A stretch of 36,591 nucleotides of DNA from GCA-016699975 sp964420045. Lineage in GTDB: Bacteria > Patescibacteriota > Minisyncoccia > Moranbacterales > UBA1568. This document shows positions 22,244 through 30,736 of this stretch, one piece after another. Below the pieces are notes generated by a model. The model was not told where the DNA came from. It was given only the letters and a program-made list of their open reading frames with translations, and ran no database searches. Within the stretch, counting starts at the first letter, position 1; each line of letters begins with the position of its first letter. The stretch is taken from positions 1 to 36,591 of the forward strand of contig CAYQPQ010000013.1 of the NCBI GenBank assembly GCA_964420045.1, read 5' to 3'. A program made the translations under genes and the position numbers.

Positions 22244-25200
22244 AGTTCATGCTTCGGGAGCGAATCTCGGTTTTGGTGCCGACATTGAATGAGGAAGGCA
22301 ATGTGGCGGACTTGGTCCGCCGTCTTGATGTGTCTTTCCGGGCGGCCGATATCGAGTACGAGGTGATCTTTATTGATGATCATTCGACGGACGGGACGCG
22401 AGCGGAAGTTGAGAAACTTTCGCATTCGTATCCCGTCTCTTTTCATCTCAAGAAAGGCAAAAGGGGGAAAGCACATTCAATTCTCGAAGGATTCGACTTC
22501 GTGCGATTCGAGACAATTGCCATGATTGATGCGGATCTGCAGTATCCGCCGGAGGCGCTGCCGGAGATGTGCGCACAGCTGCATCGCGGACTCGATATCG
22601 TCGTCGCTAATCGGGTTGAGCGCGAGACAAGTCTGGCGCGGAGGATTCTGAGTCGCGGGTTTGCGCTGGTGTTTTCGAAGTTCTTGCACGGGCTTGATGT
22701 CGACGTGCAGTCGGGTATGAAGGTGTTTCGAGCGCGCATCGCTCGAGAGGTAAAGATTGCTCCCGATCCATGGACGTTCGACTTGGAATTTCTCCTCACG
22801 GCGCGAAATTATGGCTATGAAATCGGAGGACATTCGATTATATTTTCCGAACGAAAGTCGGGGGAATCGAAAATTGTGTTTTGGAAGGCGATTCGTGAGA
22901 TCGGATGGAATGCGGTGAAGCTGCGCTTTCGAGGACGTCCGCCGCTTCGCATTCATCCTGAGGCGGTTCCTGCCGGGAAAATTCAAGGCATGATCGGTGC
23001 GGGCATTGCTCACAAACGCAAACGATTTGTCACTCACTCAACTCTTCCGCATCATTTTTCGGCGCTTCACACGTTTGTATCGTGGCAGAAGGTTGTTCTT
23101 ATCGGTATCGCGTTCGCGTTCGCTCTCGGCATGCTGTTTCGACCGATGGCGACCTTGATTGCGGCGACGGCGGTGCTCACGAGTATCTACTTTTTCGACG
23201 TGCTCTTTAACGCGTTCTTTGTCGTGCGAAGTCTCAGGAGACCGCCGGAAATTTCTTTTTCAGACAAGGAACTTGCAGCGATTCGTGACGAACGTCTCCC
23301 TCTGTATTCCATTCTTTGCCCGCTCTATCGGGAGGCGCATATTCTCTCGGGGTTTCTCGAGGCAATCGGGAAACTCGACTGGCCAAAGGAGAAGCTCGAA
23401 GCACTCCTTCTTCTTGAAGAGAATGACGAGGAAACCATACGAGCGGCGACGGAAATGAATCTTCCGTCGTTTGTTCGCGTGGTAGTGGTCCCGCATTCCG
23501 AGCCGAAGACAAAACCAAAAGCGTGCAACTACGGTCTTTCGATGACGCGTGGCGAATACGTCGTGATCTATGATGCGGAAGATATTCCCGATCCGCTCCA
23601 ACTCAAAAAAGCGTATTTGGGTTTCCAGACGCTCTCGCGAGATGTGTGGTGTCTGCAGGCAAAGCTCAACTATTTCAATGCCAATCAGAATATTCTGACG
23701 CGACTTTTCACGGCGGAGTATTCGCTGTGGTTCGACGTGACGCTTCCGGGATTGCAGTCGGTCGCCACGTCTATTCCTCTGGGCGGGACGAGCAATCACT
23801 TTCGACGCGAAGATCTTCTCGAACTGGAGGGATGGGATCCGTTCAATGTGACGGAGGACTGCGATTTGGGTGCGCGTATTTTTACGCGCGGACATCGGAC
23901 GGCCATCATAGACTCCGTGACGCTTGAAGAGGCGAATAGCAAGGTGGGGAACTGGATTCGCCAGCGGTCCCGGTGGATCAAGGGCTACATGCAGACATAT
24001 CTGGTCCATATGCGGCAACCGGTCCGATTTTTCCGCGACAATGGCATACACGCGCTTCTCTTTCAGTTTGTCGTCGGGGGAAAGATTGCCTTCATGCTCA
24101 TCAATCCGATCCTCTGGCTTCAAACGATTGCATACTTCGCATTTCGTTCGATTGCCGGGCCAACTATCGAGGCGCTCTATCCGCCGACGGTTTTTTATAT
24201 GGCGGTCGTCTCGCTTGTTTTCGGGAATTTCCTTGCGATGTACTACTACATGATCGGCTGTGCGAAGCGAGAGAAATGGGAACTTATGAAATGGGTGTTC
24301 CTCATTCCGTTCTATTGGCTCTTGGTATCGGTCGCGGCCGTCATGGCGGCGTATCAGCTTCTGGTGAAGCCGCACTACTGGGAGAAGACGACGCACGGAC
24401 TCCACCTCTTGAAGCGGAAAAAGAAATCGGTTGATGCTGTGTCAATAAAGAAAACAGACAAAGTGCTGGAGCCATCAATACATATGGCGTCGAAGAATTC
24501 GCTCTCGACACAGTGGAATGCCTGCGTTCACGGAATTTCTACACGTTATTCTTCGGCAGTTTCTTGGATTGTCGGACAATCCCGATTTGTTGGGGGCATG
24601 CTTCGGCGATATTCTTTTGGCGAGTACGCGAAGATGATGCTCGATTTTTCGCTTTCTGCGGAAGGTCTTTTTGTGATAGCGACATTTCTTTCGAATGTGT
24701 TGAACTTCGCGTTCAATGCTTTTTTGGGAAGAGTGTTGTCATTTGAGACGCTTGGAATGATAGCGCTTCTGAACACTCTTTGGTATCTTGCGCTGGTATT
24801 TATCAGTCCGTTTGCCACGACGATCAATCGAGAAGTTTCCTATCTTTCTGCCAGAAACGGTGAGAAAGAAGCGCTTGCTTTCTGGGCGTCCGTGATGCGA
24901 ATCGGACTTATTGCATCCGTATTTGTGACGGCACTCTGGTTGTTTGCCGTTCCGGCGCTTTCGCGATTTTTCCATGTCTCGGATATTCTTCTCCTGATCT
25001 CGTTTGCGCCATTACTTGCCGGGGGACTCCTCGCGTTTGGGAACTTCGGATATCTTCAGGGGTCGCTTCGATTTCGGGCGGCGGCAGTGCTTTCGCTTAT
25101 CGAGGCGGGGAGCAAGTTCGTGGTGGCGCTGGGATTCGTATTCTCCGGATTGGGCGAATATGTCTATCTCTCAATTCCGATAAGTGTGGTTCTGGCGGCG

Positions 25201-27057
25201 TTCTCATCGTTTTTTCTCATACCTCGATCGGGAAGTGCTCTGGTACGTGCTCCGCAAACTCGGTCATTCCCGATAGAATTTTTCTCCGCGGCGATTCTTG
25301 TGACCGTATCAACGGCGATGTTTACGACAATGGATGTGCTTTTGGCGAAGCATTTCATGTCCGAACGCGGTGCCGGCGAATACGCGCTTCTCTCGTTGGT
25401 TGGTAAGGTGATTTTCTTTCTCGGCACCATGCCGAATATGTTCATGGTGACGTTTGTGGGAAGGAATCGCGGACTTGGAAAGGGGACCAAGAAAGTGTTC
25501 TGGATTATTTATGGAATTTCTTCTTGTGTGGTTGCCGGGAGCGTGCTTCTCTTGGGATTTTTTGATGGGGTTGTTTCTGAATTTCTTTTTGGTGAGAAAA
25601 TCTCCGCGGTTTCTCGCTTCCTCCCCATATATGCGGTTGCTATCGCTTTCTTTACACTCTCGACCATTATCGTTACGTATCATCTCGCGCGGAAGCGGTA
25701 CGTGTTTGTCTTTGCCGTGCTCTTGATGTCCGGCGCGGAATCGGTCGGCATTATTCTTTTTCATGAGTCTCTCGACCATATCGTGGACAGCGTTTTTCTT
25801 TCGAGCTTATTTGGGTGGATTTTATTGAGCATTCTCCATATTACCGAACCATCCTTTCAATTTCTTGGACGGGCGGTGCAAGATTTTCTTGATGCGTTTC
25901 GGGGGCGTCTTCCGGAACTGCCCATTCCTTCTCATGGGAAACGAGTGCTCGTTTTCAATTGGCGCGATACAAAACATGCCTATGGCGGTGGTGCCGAGGT
26001 GTATGTCGAAGAGATTGCGAAGCGCTGGGTGGCGGATGGAAATTCGGTGACTCTGTTCTGCGGGAATGACGGGCATCAGCCGCGTCATGAAACGAGAGAA
26101 GGCATTCGTATTGTACGACGAGGCGGATTCTACCTGGTCTATCTCTGGGCGGTCATTTACTACTTTGCGCGGTTTCGCGGGAAATTTGACGTTATTATTG
26201 ACTGTGAGAATGGCGTCCCGTTTTTTACGCCGCTCTATGCAAAGGAACCGGTGGTCTGTCTGTTACATCATGTGCATCAGGAAGTGTTCTTTCAATTTCT
26301 TCCAAAGCCGCTCGCGCTTCTTGCAAGCTTCTTGGAGAAGACGTTGATGCCTCTGGTATATGCTCGTGTTCCTTTTGTGACGGTATCGCAATCCAGCAAA
26401 CGCGAGATGGAGCTTCTTGGGATGGGGAAGGCGGGTATCAGCATTGTTCACCCGGGAGTGCGTCTTGATGATTTTGTGCCGACGGGAGAAAAAACAGATC
26501 GACCAACTTTGCTGTATCTTGGACGACTGAAGGCATATAAGTCGGTCGGCGTGTTACTCCATGCGTTCAAGAAAGTTCTTCTGGAACGTCCGGAAGCGAA
26601 ATTGCTCATTGCCGGGGATGGCGATGATGAATCGTCTCTCAAACGATTGGCGTTTGAGACGCTTCGATTGGGAACTGATCATGTGGAATTTCTCGGGCGT
26701 GTCTCTGAAGAGGAGAAGAAGAGACTTCTGCAGGAGTCGTGGATGTTGGTGAATCCGTCTATGATGGAAGGGTGGGGCATTGTGGCAATCGAGGCGAATG
26801 CCTGCGGGACACCGGTTATTGCTTCCGATGTTCCCGGACTGCGCGACTCGGTGAAGAATCCGCATTCGGGATTTCTTGTTCCGTATGGCGATGTTGATGC
26901 GTTCGCAGAGAAGATATTGCTCCTCATTCGGGATCGCGAGCTTCGAGCCAACATGAATATTGATGCGAGAAAATGGGCGGAGCAATTTGATTGGAATGTA
27001 TCGAGCGCGCGAATGTTTGAGGCGGTTTCCGTTCGAAATGAAGATCGACTCGTATGA
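22240..27057 (+). CDS. Giant fusion: DPM1-like GT2 + processive GT2 + polysaccharide flippase + GT4
   Basis: One uninterrupted 1605-codon frame holds four recognisable modules. (1) Residues about 5-235 are a dolichol-phosphate-mannose-synthase-like GT2 (VPTLNEEGN, FIDDHSTDGT, IDADLQYPP). A TM pair follows at about 283-330. (2) About 353-600 is an XagB/cellulose-synthase-like GT2 (YDAEDIPDP, LGGTSNHFRR, NVTEDCDLGAR, RQRSRWIKG). Three or more TM helices follow to about 710. (3) After a polar linker, about 805-1200 is a multi-TM Wzx/MATE-type polysaccharide flippase. (4) About 1234-1600 is a GT4 (YGGGAEVYV, YLGRLKAYKS, EGWGIVAIEANACGTPVIA with an intact EX7E at about 1510-1518). The start is GTG 22240 or ATG 22249. 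Its stop overlaps the next ATG by 4 nt. I infer donor synthesis, chain polymerisation, export and a further transfer at the inner membrane. The product is unknown. Confidence 0.9.
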   Translation: MKFMLRERISVLVPTLNEEGNVADLVRRLDVSFRAADIEYEVIFIDDHSTDGTRAEVEKLSHSYPVSFHLKKGKRGKAHSILEGFDFVRFETIAMIDADLQYPPEALPEMCAQLHRGLDIVVANRVERETSLARRILSRGFALVFSKFLHGLDVDVQSGMKVFRARIAREVKIAPDPWTFDLEFLLTARNYGYEIGGHSIIFSERKSGESKIVFWKAIREIGWNAVKLRFRGRPPLRIHPEAVPAGKIQGMIGAGIAHKRKRFVTHSTLPHHFSALHTFVSWQKVVLIGIAFAFALGMLFRPMATLIAATAVLTSIYFFDVLFNAFFVVRSLRRPPEISFSDKELAAIRDERLPLYSILCPLYREAHILSGFLEAIGKLDWPKEKLEALLLLEENDEETIRAATEMNLPSFVRVVVVPHSEPKTKPKACNYGLSMTRGEYVVIYDAEDIPDPLQLKKAYLGFQTLSRDVWCLQAKLNYFNANQNILTRLFTAEYSLWFDVTLPGLQSVATSIPLGGTSNHFRREDLLELEGWDPFNVTEDCDLGARIFTRGHRTAIIDSVTLEEANSKVGNWIRQRSRWIKGYMQTYLVHMRQPVRFFRDNGIHALLFQFVVGGKIAFMLINPILWLQTIAYFAFRSIAGPTIEALYPPTVFYMAVVSLVFGNFLAMYYYMIGCAKREKWELMKWVFLIPFYWLLVSVAAVMAAYQLLVKPHYWEKTTHGLHLLKRKKKSVDAVSIKKTDKVLEPSIHMASKNSLSTQWNACVHGISTRYSSAVSWIVGQSRFVGGMLRRYSFGEYAKMMLDFSLSAEGLFVIATFLSNVLNFAFNAFLGRVLSFETLGMIALLNTLWYLALVFISPFATTINREVSYLSARNGEKEALAFWASVMRIGLIASVFVTALWLFAVPALSRFFHVSDILLLISFAPLLAGGLLAFGNFGYLQGSLRFRAAAVLSLIEAGSKFVVALGFVFSGLGEYVYLSIPISVVLAAFSSFFLIPRSGSALVRAPQTRSFPIEFFSAAILVTVSTAMFTTMDVLLAKHFMSERGAGEYALLSLVGKVIFFLGTMPNMFMVTFVGRNRGLGKGTKKVFWIIYGISSCVVAGSVLLLGFFDGVVSEFLFGEKISAVSRFLPIYAVAIAFFTLSTIIVTYHLARKRYVFVFAVLLMSGAESVGIILFHESLDHIVDSVFLSSLFGWILLSILHITEPSFQFLGRAVQDFLDAFRGRLPELPIPSHGKRVLVFNWRDTKHAYGGGAEVYVEEIAKRWVADGNSVTLFCGNDGHQPRHETREGIRIVRRGGFYLVYLWAVIYYFARFRGKFDVIIDCENGVPFFTPLYAKEPVVCLLHHVHQEVFFQFLPKPLALLASFLEKTLMPLVYARVPFVTVSQSSKREMELLGMGKAGISIVHPGVRLDDFVPTGEKTDRPTLLYLGRLKAYKSVGVLLHAFKKVLLERPEAKLLIAGDGDDESSLKRLAFETLRLGTDHVEFLGRVSEEEKKRLLQESWMLVNPSMMEGWGIVAIEANACGTPVIASDVPGLRDSVKNPHSGFLVPYGDVDAFAEKILLLIRDRELRANMNIDARKWAEQFDWNVSSARMFEAVSVRNEDRLV

Positions 27058-27950
27058 AAAAACTCACTGTCACCGTTGGCATACCGGCATACAATGAGGC
27101 GGCGAACATCGCGTTTCTGCTTGAAGATGTCTTGAAACAGCGGTGCGAATCGTTTGTGCTTGAGAAGGTGGTGGTAATGTCCGACGGGAGTTCGGATGAG
27201 ACGGCGGCTATTGCCAGTCGGTATGAGTCATCCGGTGTCCGGGTGTTCGATGATGGGCAGCGGAAAGGAAAGTCGGAGCGATCAAACGAACTATTCGACA
27301 TGTCTCCGGAGTCGGATGTGGTTATGCTGCTTGACGCGGATATCGTTCTCTCGAACGATTCGGTGTTTGAGGTTCTCGTTCGCTCTATCAAGTCCGGTGC
27401 CGACCTGGTCTCTCCAGAGCTTCTGGCGCTTCCTCCGCGGAATTTTTTTGGACGCGCTATTGCCGCTGGACATAATTTGAAGCGAGCCCTTTTCTCGGAA
27501 TGGCGCGACGGAAAGAATATCTATCAGTGTCATGGTGCGGCTCGCGCGTTTTCCCGAAAGCTGCTTGAGAAGTTTCGTTTCCAGGAAAGTGTTGGGGAAG
27601 ATGCTTACTCGTATCTTTTCGTGAAGAAGTTCGGGTTCCGATATGCGTCAACTCGTGATGCTGCGGTTGCCATACGGGTTCCTGAAACGCTCAATGATCA
27701 CCGGAAACAGAGTCGACGGTTTCTTGCTTCGAGAGCCATGTTTTACGATGAATGTGGCAAAGAAAATGTACGTGCCGAGTATTGGTATCCGAAGCTGCTT
27801 TTTGCCAAGCATTTCGCAATCTTTCTTCTGAAATACCCTCTTGATTTTTCCGGATATCTTGGCATTATGATATATCTCTCATTGTTTTCGGCGAAATCAA
27901 AAACACAAAAGACCTGGGAGATTGCTTCGAGTTCGAAAATGGTTCGATGA
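27054..27950 (+). CDS. Family 2 glycosyltransferase
   Basis: This 298-residue GT-A-fold enzyme has GIPAYNEAANI (about residues 9-19), MSDGSSDETA (about 42-51), LLDADIVLS (about 92-100) and SVGEDAYSYLFVKKFG (about 179-194). These are the donor and metal sites of GT2. A C-terminal hydrophobic stretch (FAIFLLKYPLDFSGYLGIMIYLSLF, about 255-279) probably tethers it to the membrane. It overlaps the giant fusion gene by 4 nt (ATGA) and is itself overlapped by the deacetylase gene by 4 nt, so the three are translationally coupled. It probably adds a sugar to the same envelope glycan; donor and acceptor are not predictable from motifs. Confidence 0.9.
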   Translation: MKKLTVTVGIPAYNEAANIAFLLEDVLKQRCESFVLEKVVVMSDGSSDETAAIASRYESSGVRVFDDGQRKGKSERSNELFDMSPESDVVMLLDADIVLSNDSVFEVLVRSIKSGADLVSPELLALPPRNFFGRAIAAGHNLKRALFSEWRDGKNIYQCHGAARAFSRKLLEKFRFQESVGEDAYSYLFVKKFGFRYASTRDAAVAIRVPETLNDHRKQSRRFLASRAMFYDECGKENVRAEYWYPKLLFAKHFAIFLLKYPLDFSGYLGIMIYLSLFSAKSKTQKTWEIASSSKMVR

Positions 27951-28777
27951 TGCTTTCGTATATGATTTCTTCTCTCTTGCAAACGGTGTTTTGCTCTGTG
28001 CGTCGATTCGTCTACGCGTGTCTTCGCGGTGTCAATTTTCTTCTTCCTCGACGAGCGTCAAAAGTCGTTATTTTCTCCTATCACAGCATTGCGCGGGATG
28101 AATGGCGTTTCAGTGTTGATCCGGCAATATTTCGGAGTCAGATTGAATCATTGCTTGCTCACTATCGTCCGCTGGCGCTTTCTGAGGCGGAAGCATTTCT
28201 TCGCGGGTCTTGCGCGGTTGAGCAGCCTTCATTTGTTCTTACGTTTGATGACGGGTATCGGGATATTCTGGAGGTGAAAGATTTTCTTCTTGAGAAAGGT
28301 ATTCGTCCGGCACTCTTTGTGCTTTCCGATACGAATCATGCCGATGGCGAAGAGCTTGGAACGAGTCGCGAATTTCTTTCGACATCGGAAATCCAAACGC
28401 TGCATGAGGCGGGATGGGAAATTGGTTGCCACAGTGCAACACATGGAGATTTTTGGGCGATGTCGCCGTCGCAGATACGACAGGAAACTGCTGGCGCAAA
28501 AGTGTCTCTCGAAAAGCGGCTCGGATTTCCTATTCGATATTTTGCCTACCCAAGGGGTCGGTATACGCCGACAGCACGCCGATTGATTCAAGGTGCAGGA
28601 TATGAACTGGCGCTTTCCATGGACGATGGATTTCTTTCGGTGAAGACTGATCCGTTTGTTGTTCCGAGAGTCGGCGTTGACCGGACACATTCGCTGGGCG
28701 AATTTCGTGCGATTCATACCGATGCGGCGATTCTCTTTCGGAAAATTGCCAAGAAAGTTATTGGAAGATTTTTGTAG
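27947..28777 (+). CDS. Polysaccharide deacetylase (CE4/NodB homology)
   Basis: This 276-residue protein begins with a hydrophobic N-terminus (about residues 5-35) that may anchor it in the membrane. The NodB catalytic core follows. Motif 1 is TFDDGY (about 98-103) with the catalytic base Asp and a metal-binding Asp. Motif 2 is HSATH (about 160-164) with the two metal-binding His. The FAYPRGRYT stretch (about 201-209) is motif 3 with its Arg. The C-terminal motifs are less clear. Such enzymes remove N- or O-acetyl groups from GlcNAc-containing polysaccharides outside or at the membrane. ATGA overlap with the preceding GT2 gene places it in the same operon. This suggests that the glycan made here contains N-acetylated sugars; that is an inference. 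ATG 27947 and ATG 27950 are both possible starts. Confidence 0.9.
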   Translation: MMLSYMISSLLQTVFCSVRRFVYACLRGVNFLLPRRASKVVIFSYHSIARDEWRFSVDPAIFRSQIESLLAHYRPLALSEAEAFLRGSCAVEQPSFVLTFDDGYRDILEVKDFLLEKGIRPALFVLSDTNHADGEELGTSREFLSTSEIQTLHEAGWEIGCHSATHGDFWAMSPSQIRQETAGAKVSLEKRLGFPIRYFAYPRGRYTPTARRLIQGAGYELALSMDDGFLSVKTDPFVVPRVGVDRTHSLGEFRAIHTDAAILFRKIAKKVIGRFL

Positions 28778-28789
28778 AAAACATACTTT

Positions 28790-29506
28790 ATGACTTTTCG
28801 AGATCACATCATTCGTATTGTTGGACCTATCCGTGCATCCGTTATGCGCGTGATAGTTCCGAAGTCGAGGTATTTTCTTTTTGCTGCTCCTTCACGCCGA
28901 TTGAAACCGATTAGCTCAAAATTTGGCTATGATCGTGGAATGCCGATCGATCGGTTCTATATAGAAGAGTTCCTAGAGAAAGTTCGCTCAAGCATTCGAG
29001 AGAAGTGCCTCGAAGTGACGGATAACACGTATACAAAGCGATTTGGCGGTGACGCTGTCACAGAGAGTCATGTTGTTGATATTGATGAAAAAAATCTGCA
29101 TGCGACAATACACTCCGATCTTCGTGATATGCGATCCGTTGCAGACAATACATTTGACACGATTATTGCGACACATACATTTGGTGTTATTGACGATTTT
29201 GAAGCGGCTATTCGAGAGTGCGTGCGCATATTGAAGCCGGGCGGGACGCTCATTGCAACAGTCTCTTCTCTCGGTGTGGCGGCAGATCCCGATTTGGCTT
29301 TTTGGAGATTTACCAAGGCGTCGGCACGATATGTGTTTGGAAAATACTTTGACAAGCAGTCCCTTGAAGTTTCGACCTTAGGGAATGTGCTTTCGGGACA
29401 AGCTTTTTGGGTGGGGCTTGCCGCGGAGGAATTATCCGAAAAGGAGCTGGCGGTGGTTGATGAACGGTACCCTATAATAGTGTGCATTTGTGCAAAGAAA
29501 CGATAA
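28790..29506 (+). CDS. Class I SAM-dependent methyltransferase of the glycan locus
   Basis: This 238-residue protein has a Methyltransf_11-like core. The FGYDRGMPIDRFYIEEFL start of the domain (about residues 43-60) recalls methyltransferases found in glycosyltransferase operons. The post-I and motif II regions are NTFDTIIATHTFGVIDDFEAA (about 118-138), and motif III is ILKPGGTLIATVSS (about 147-160). The usual glycine-rich SAM motif I is weak (CLEVTDNTYT). It is preceded by a basic, hydrophobic N-terminal 40 residues. It begins 12 nt after the deacetylase stop. It may methylate a sugar or a lipid carrier, capping or modifying the glycan; the target is unknown. Confidence 0.78.
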   Translation: MTFRDHIIRIVGPIRASVMRVIVPKSRYFLFAAPSRRLKPISSKFGYDRGMPIDRFYIEEFLEKVRSSIREKCLEVTDNTYTKRFGGDAVTESHVVDIDEKNLHATIHSDLRDMRSVADNTFDTIIATHTFGVIDDFEAAIRECVRILKPGGTLIATVSSLGVAADPDLAFWRFTKASARYVFGKYFDKQSLEVSTLGNVLSGQAFWVGLAAEELSEKELAVVDERYPIIVCICAKKR

Positions 29507-29527
29507 TTTGTTCTCAAGATATTCGGT

Positions 29528-30733
29528 ATGAATATAGAAACTCAGAAACTCTCCCCGGAAGAAAAGCGGCTTGATGTTGTTGTAAAGTTTTTTTATCCTG
29601 TCGTTGCTGGCATTGAGACGAACATATTGAATATCTATTCGTATCTTGCCAAGCAGGGATGGGAAGTGGTTATCCATACATCAACAAGTATTCCGAATTC
29701 CTCAGAAATACTCCCCTTAAAGGGAGAGATTCAAGGTCTTTCCATACAAAGATACAAATGGCGATGGTATGGATTTGTTCCCAAGATAGACTGGAGTCAT
29801 TCAGGGTCCATATGTCTTCATAACTTCAATGTATTTCCGCATAGTTGGATTTTGATGAAGGCGCTTTTTTTGAAGAAGTTTCATCAAACATGTCGAACAA
29901 TCTTTCTTGTTCCTCATGGAGGATATACTCCTGGTTGGTGGACATTCACTCCATTTCAGAGAATAATGAAGCGTTTGTATCAAAAATATATCGGCACTTT
30001 TTTGATAAATCACGCTGTGGACGGACTTCGATCTGTTTCTGAGTGGGAGAGCGAGGAAACAGTGAAGAGCGGTGTTCGTCGCGAAATTATAGAGACTATT
30101 CCGAATGGAATTGAACGAGAAGTATATTCGGATATTGAAGGATTGGCAAGTAAATCTATCCGCTCCCTTGTCCGTGAATTGGGGACCTATATTGTTCAAG
30201 TCGGGCGCATTCATCCTATTAAGAATCAACTTACAACGATTCGCGCTATAGCAAAAGTTTCGGGTGTTGTGTTTGCTATCGCTGGCCCTGTTACTGACCA
30301 GGCATATAAGCAAATTCTTGATGAAGAAATAAAGATACTCGACATCGCTAATCGGGTTCGATTCCTTGGTGTGGTAGATGGAATTGATAAGTATTATTTA
30401 CTTCGGCATTCTCTTGCAAATACGCACATGGCATCATGGGAGAGTTACTGCAATGCAGTGCATGAATCAATGAGTCAGGGTTGTGTTTGTATTGTCGCTA
30501 AGGATACAGCTCTTGAGGAACTTATTAAGGATGGTGTTAATGGGTATGTTGTTCCAGTAGAGGATGCTGACGGCGTTGCCGACAGAATTCGTTTTCTTAT
30601 GGAAAACAAGGGAAGTGTCGAGTTGGAGGCAATTCGGAGGCGAAACATCGCCTTTACCGCTGGACATTCTTGGGATGACCTTGCGCGTTTGGTTGAAAAA
30701 TTTTATGAACGAGTTCTTTTGCGGCACCGATAA
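29528..30733 (+). CDS. Family 4 glycosyltransferase
   Basis: This 401-residue GT-B enzyme starts LDVVVKFFYPVVAGIETN, the donor/acceptor-loop beginning of GT4. It has a VPHGGYTPGW acceptor-side strand, YIVQVGRIHPIKNQLTTIRAI (about residues 218-238) in the linker to the donor domain, and ESYCNAVHESMSQGCVCIVAKD (about 313-334) with an intact EX7E. There is no TM segment, so it is peripheral at the inner face. The DNA is visibly more AT-rich, with a more relaxed codon choice, than the GT genes on both sides, pointing to later acquisition by gene transfer. The start is ATG 29528, 21 nt after the methyltransferase stop. The donor sugar is not predictable. Confidence 0.88.
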   Translation: MNIETQKLSPEEKRLDVVVKFFYPVVAGIETNILNIYSYLAKQGWEVVIHTSTSIPNSSEILPLKGEIQGLSIQRYKWRWYGFVPKIDWSHSGSICLHNFNVFPHSWILMKALFLKKFHQTCRTIFLVPHGGYTPGWWTFTPFQRIMKRLYQKYIGTFLINHAVDGLRSVSEWESEETVKSGVRREIIETIPNGIEREVYSDIEGLASKSIRSLVRELGTYIVQVGRIHPIKNQLTTIRAIAKVSGVVFAIAGPVTDQAYKQILDEEIKILDIANRVRFLGVVDGIDKYYLLRHSLANTHMASWESYCNAVHESMSQGCVCIVAKDTALEELIKDGVNGYVVPVEDADGVADRIRFLMENKGSVELEAIRRRNIAFTAGHSWDDLARLVEKFYERVLLRHR

Positions 30734-30736
30734 ATC

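Noticed and set aside
23260..24405. 381-codon minus-strand frame opposite the giant glycosyltransferase
   Set aside because: It lies within module 2 of a protein with clear GT2 motifs; it is a shadow of codon bias.
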